Of a stretch of DNA of 64,000 nt, positions 60,905-64,000 are shown piece after piece. The translations under genes and the position numbers were made by a program. A model generated the notes under the pieces. That model saw nothing but the letters and a program-made list of their open reading frames with translations, made no database searches and was not told where the DNA came from. The first letter of the stretch is position 1. Each line of letters begins with the position of its first letter. This DNA comes from Chamaecyparis obtusa (Eukaryota > Streptophyta > Pinopsida > Cupressales > Cupressaceae), in assembly GCA_027943335.1 (NCBI GenBank), contig BSBK01008428.1, positions 243,501 to 307,500 on the forward strand, read 5' to 3'.

Positions 60905-61890
60905 GATAGATCTCCAGATCTAATTGAGCCCACTCAATCCATCAACTTGGGAACATCAAAAGAACCACAGTAGATCCATGTAGCACAATCTTTATCAGAA
61001 GAAGAGAAGCAAAAATTTACAACCTTCCTCATAGAGAAGAAGATCAACTTTGCATGGAAATATTTAGATATGTCAAGGATGGATCCTGATCTTATAATGC
61101 ACCATTTATCTATAGCTCCTAGAGTAAAACCAGTTAAGAAAAAATTAAGAAAGATGCATCCTCGTGTTGCACTCTTGGTAAAAGTTGAATTAGAGAAACT
61201 ACTAAAAGCCAGATTCATCTGAGTTATTGATTATGCAGAATGGATCTCTAGTATTGTACCTATTTCAAAACTAGATAAATCAATCAAAGTGTGCATAGAC
61301 TTTAGAGATGTAAATAGAGCATACCCTAAGGATGATTTTCCACTACCTAACATTGATATGATAGTGGACATGACTATGGGCTTTGAGATGTATTCTTTAA
61401 TGGATGGTTTTTCTGGATATAATCAATAAAAATTGCTCCAAAGGATCAAGAGAAAACTACTTTCACATGTGCATGGGGCACCTTCTATTGGAATGTCATG
61501 CCATTTAGGCTTAAGAATGCTGGTGCTACATATTAAAGAGCCATGACATCTATTTTTCATGACATGATGTAGAGGACTATGGAGGATTATGTTGATGATA
61601 CTTTAGCAAAATCTATGATTAGAGCTAAACATCTAAATGACTTAAGCAAGATACTAGATAGAATTGAAAAATTTAGTCTCAAACTAAATCGTAAGAAGTG
61701 TGGTTTTGGTGTCACTTCTAGAAAACTCTTAGGATACATAGTCTCCAAGAAAGGCATTGAAGTTGATCCAGCTAAAGTAAAGGCTATCATGAAAATGCAA
61801 CCTCCCAAAAACATCAATCAGATGAGAACATTGCAAGGGAGAGTTCAAGCTATCAGATGCTTCATATCTCAGCTAGCAGACATATCATAG
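60905..61890 (+). pseudogene. Reverse transcriptase, T copy D
   Basis: The block order is the same as in copy A, with YVDD at 61588-61599. It is broken by TGA near 61219, by a one-base deletion near 61427 (aatcaataaaa against aatcaaataaaa in A), by TAA/TAG near 61533 and 61570, and by TAG at 61888. It is a closer relative of A than of B in this stretch. Confidence 0.88.
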
Positions 61891-62394
61891 CCTTTTACAA
61901 AAACATTACATAAAGGTGTGACATTTGCATGGAATGAAGAATGTGAGAACAACTTTAACCATATCAAGAAGTATCTATCAAATCCTCCTATCTTGATGCC
62001 TCCCATTCAATAGAAGCCTTTGATCTTATATGTCTCTACTATAGATACATCATTGGGGGCATTGCTTGCACAACATGATGAGAACAAAAAGGAAAGAGCT
62101 ATATGCTATATTAGTAGAACATTGGTGGCATACAAAAAGAATTATTCTATGATTGAGAAGGCTTGTCTAGCTATGATCTTTGCATCATGGAAACTAAGAC
62201 ATTACATGTTGGTGCATACCACACATTTGGTAGCTAAGATTGATCCACTAAAGTACCTACTAAGTAAACCTACCCTCACAGATAGATTAGCTAAATGGGT
62301 CATGCTCTTAAGTGAATTTGACATTGAATATGTTGAAAGAAAAGCTATAAAAGGATAGTTTATTGCTGATATATTAGCAGATGCACCTATGATT
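61891..62394 (+). pseudogene. RNase H (first), T copy D
   Basis: Frame 62020-62358 repeats copy A's RNase H with DTSLGALLAQHDE, CYISRTL, MIEKACLAMIFA and FDIEYVERKAIKG. A TAG near 62012 replaces Trp. It ends at the shared TAG 62356-62358. Confidence 0.87.
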
Positions 62395-62955
62395 GATGAT
62401 ACACCAATGAAAATGGAATTTCAAGATTCCTCTATCATGACTCTTTCTTCTAGAGAATGGTAGTTATTCTTTAATGGCTCCTATACACATAATGGATCAT
62501 GAGCAGACATATTATTTATAACTCCTCAAGGATACTCCATACCTAAAGCATTCAGATTAAACTTCCCTTGCATAAAAAATATTGCAAAATATGAAACCCT
62601 TCTTAATGGCATGAAACTAGCAATTCAGTGGAGAGTGACAAAGATACACATTCATGGAGACTCCCAACTTGTTATCCATCAAGTCAATGATGTGTACCAG
62701 ACTAAGGATGAAAATCTCATTCCATACAAAAGAATGGTAGATGATCTAAAGAAGTATTTCATATCTATCACATTTTATCAAATACCTAGAATAGAGAATA
62801 AGGCTGCCAATGCAATGGAAATGATGTCTACTCTATTATAGCAGCCTGAACATGAGCTATGCTACGAGTTCCTGGTGGAAGCACTATCTTATCCTGAATA
62901 GGATTCCCATAAAACCCACATGATTTTCACTATTGTAGGTCATGATTCATCCTGA
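62395..62955 (+). pseudogene. Second RNase H (aRH), T copy D
   Basis: FFNGSY (Asp to Asn as in copy A), the shared TGA at 62490-62492, LFITPQGYSIPKAF, IHGDSQLVIHQVND and frame 62611-62841 are visible. IAKYETLL replaces IAEYEALL, so the catalytic Glu is lost. It closes at the shared TGA 62953-62955. Confidence 0.82.
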
Positions 62956-64000
62956 TATAAAAACCTATTCTCCTATCTCAAAGACAAAATCATTCTCGAT
63001 ACCTTTAACTTTCATGAAAAGAGATACCTTATCTATAATGCCTCCTGATATGTCATCATTGGTCATGATATGTACAAATGAGGTCTAGATGGTATGCTAC
63101 TTAGATGTTTAGAACAAGAAGAGTCTCAATGTTCATTAGAGGAAGCCCATGATGGTATTTGTGGGTCACACTTGAACGGTTTAACAATAGCTCAAAAACT
63201 TATTAGGGCTGGGTACTATTGGCTTGAAATGGAGAAAGAGTCTATCAAGTTTGCTAAGAACTGTCAAATGTGCCAAGTCCATGGAAACTTAATTCATGCT
63301 CTAGGGAAAGATCTAATTCCCTTTACTACACAATGGCCTTTTCACCAATGGGAATTTGATCTTATAGGATCTATACATCCTCATTCTTCTAATGGACATA
63401 CCCATATAATCATAGCTACAGATTATTTGATAAAATGGGTAGAAGCGGTCCCTTTGATTCAAGCAACTGGAAAACAAATATCTATGTTCATCTTGACCTA
63501 TATCATATGCAGATATGGGATACCTCATTCCATAATTATAGATAATGGTGGACAATTCAAGAACAAAGATCTAGATGATTTATGTGCTAAATTCAAGATT
63601 ACACAACATTGGTAATCTATCTACTATCCTCAAGGGAATGGGAAAGTAGAGGCTTCAAATAAGAATCTAATTAAAATCTTGCATTGTACAGTTAATAAAA
63701 CAAGAAGAGACTGGCATCTCATGATCAATCCAGCTCTCTGGGCCTATAGAACAAGTATCAGAATGCCTACTGGGGCTACACCTTTCAATTTAGTTTATAG
63801 GTCTGAAGTGGTACTACTTCTTGAGGTTGAAATCCCATCACTAAGAATCAGAATGCATGGTCTAGTAGCTGATGATGACTACAGAGTGTTTAGGTTGCAA
63901 GAACTTGAACTACTAGATGAGTGTAGAAAAGTAGTGTATGATCATCTCAGAGTATATCAAAAGAGAATGTCTAGAGGTTACAACAAGAAAGTCTGACACC
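62956..64000 (+). pseudogene. Integrase, T copy D (runs off the window)
   Basis: Frame 63094-63615 has HDGICGSHLNGLT, CQMCQVHG, WEFDLIGSIHPHS and IDNGGQFKNKD, then the shared TAA 63613-63615, then YYPQGNGKVEASNK and the C-terminal part to the window end. It lacks the frameshift seen in copy A near 2620. Catalytic residues are all present. Confidence 0.87.

Overview
The window is nuclear DNA of a land plant with a TE-rich genome, probably a seed plant and possibly a gymnosperm; the species cannot be told from the sequence. Almost everything is retrotransposon: Ty3/gypsy of the Tat group and of chromovirus type, Ty1/copia, L1-type LINE and a small non-autonomous LTR element. Most copies are broken by stops and frameshifts. 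There is one non-TE gene candidate, at 44.8-46.3 kb.

Layout. 1-6602: Tat-type element T, with pol (RT, RNase H, second RNase H, integrase), a 3' untranslated stretch and an LTR. 6605-9955: the leader that follows this LTR, carrying on the minus strand a plant mobile domain (PMD) pseudogene. 9956-12005: truncated second T pol. 12002-15409, resuming at 27923: second leader/PMD copy, with a predicted intron and TATA box. 15410-27922: nearly complete minus-strand Tat element U, inserted in that intron, with paired LTRs, a 5-bp duplication (gttcc) and a tRNA-Arg-type primer site. 28.2-30.3 kb: 3' end and LTR of another gypsy element (V). 30.35-36.4 kb: minus-strand chromovirus parts (W). 36.5-39.98 kb: copia relic whose LTR is split by a 3.06-kb non-autonomous LTR element (39978-43038). 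43.36-44.77 kb: AT-rich and 197-bp tandem repeats, followed by the gene with TATA box, 5'UTR intron and 224-codon CDS. 47.3-57.6 kb: two LINE copies in inverted orientation and two direct copies of a chromovirus-tail/LINE segment (Y1, Y2). 57.6-64.0 kb: pol fragment, third PMD fragment and the longest T pol (protease to integrase), running off the end.

Main points. (1) T appears to be organised LTR - antisense PMD gene - (gag) - pol - LTR, and the PMD gene has its own TATA box and a phase-0 intron. (2) T and U both have a second RNase H, but T has it after RT/RNase H and U has it before RT. (3) The LTRs of T and U are diverged homologues; both carry a piece resembling the 5' half of tRNA-Arg, and U's primer site fits the 3' end of such a tRNA. 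(4) These LTRs contain diverged repeat units whose hairpin stems differ in sequence but remain self-complementary. (5) T copies A, B and D share at least four in-frame stops, so they are more likely local duplicates of a dead copy than separate insertions. (6) The one host gene candidate may encode a very divergent AP2-like domain.
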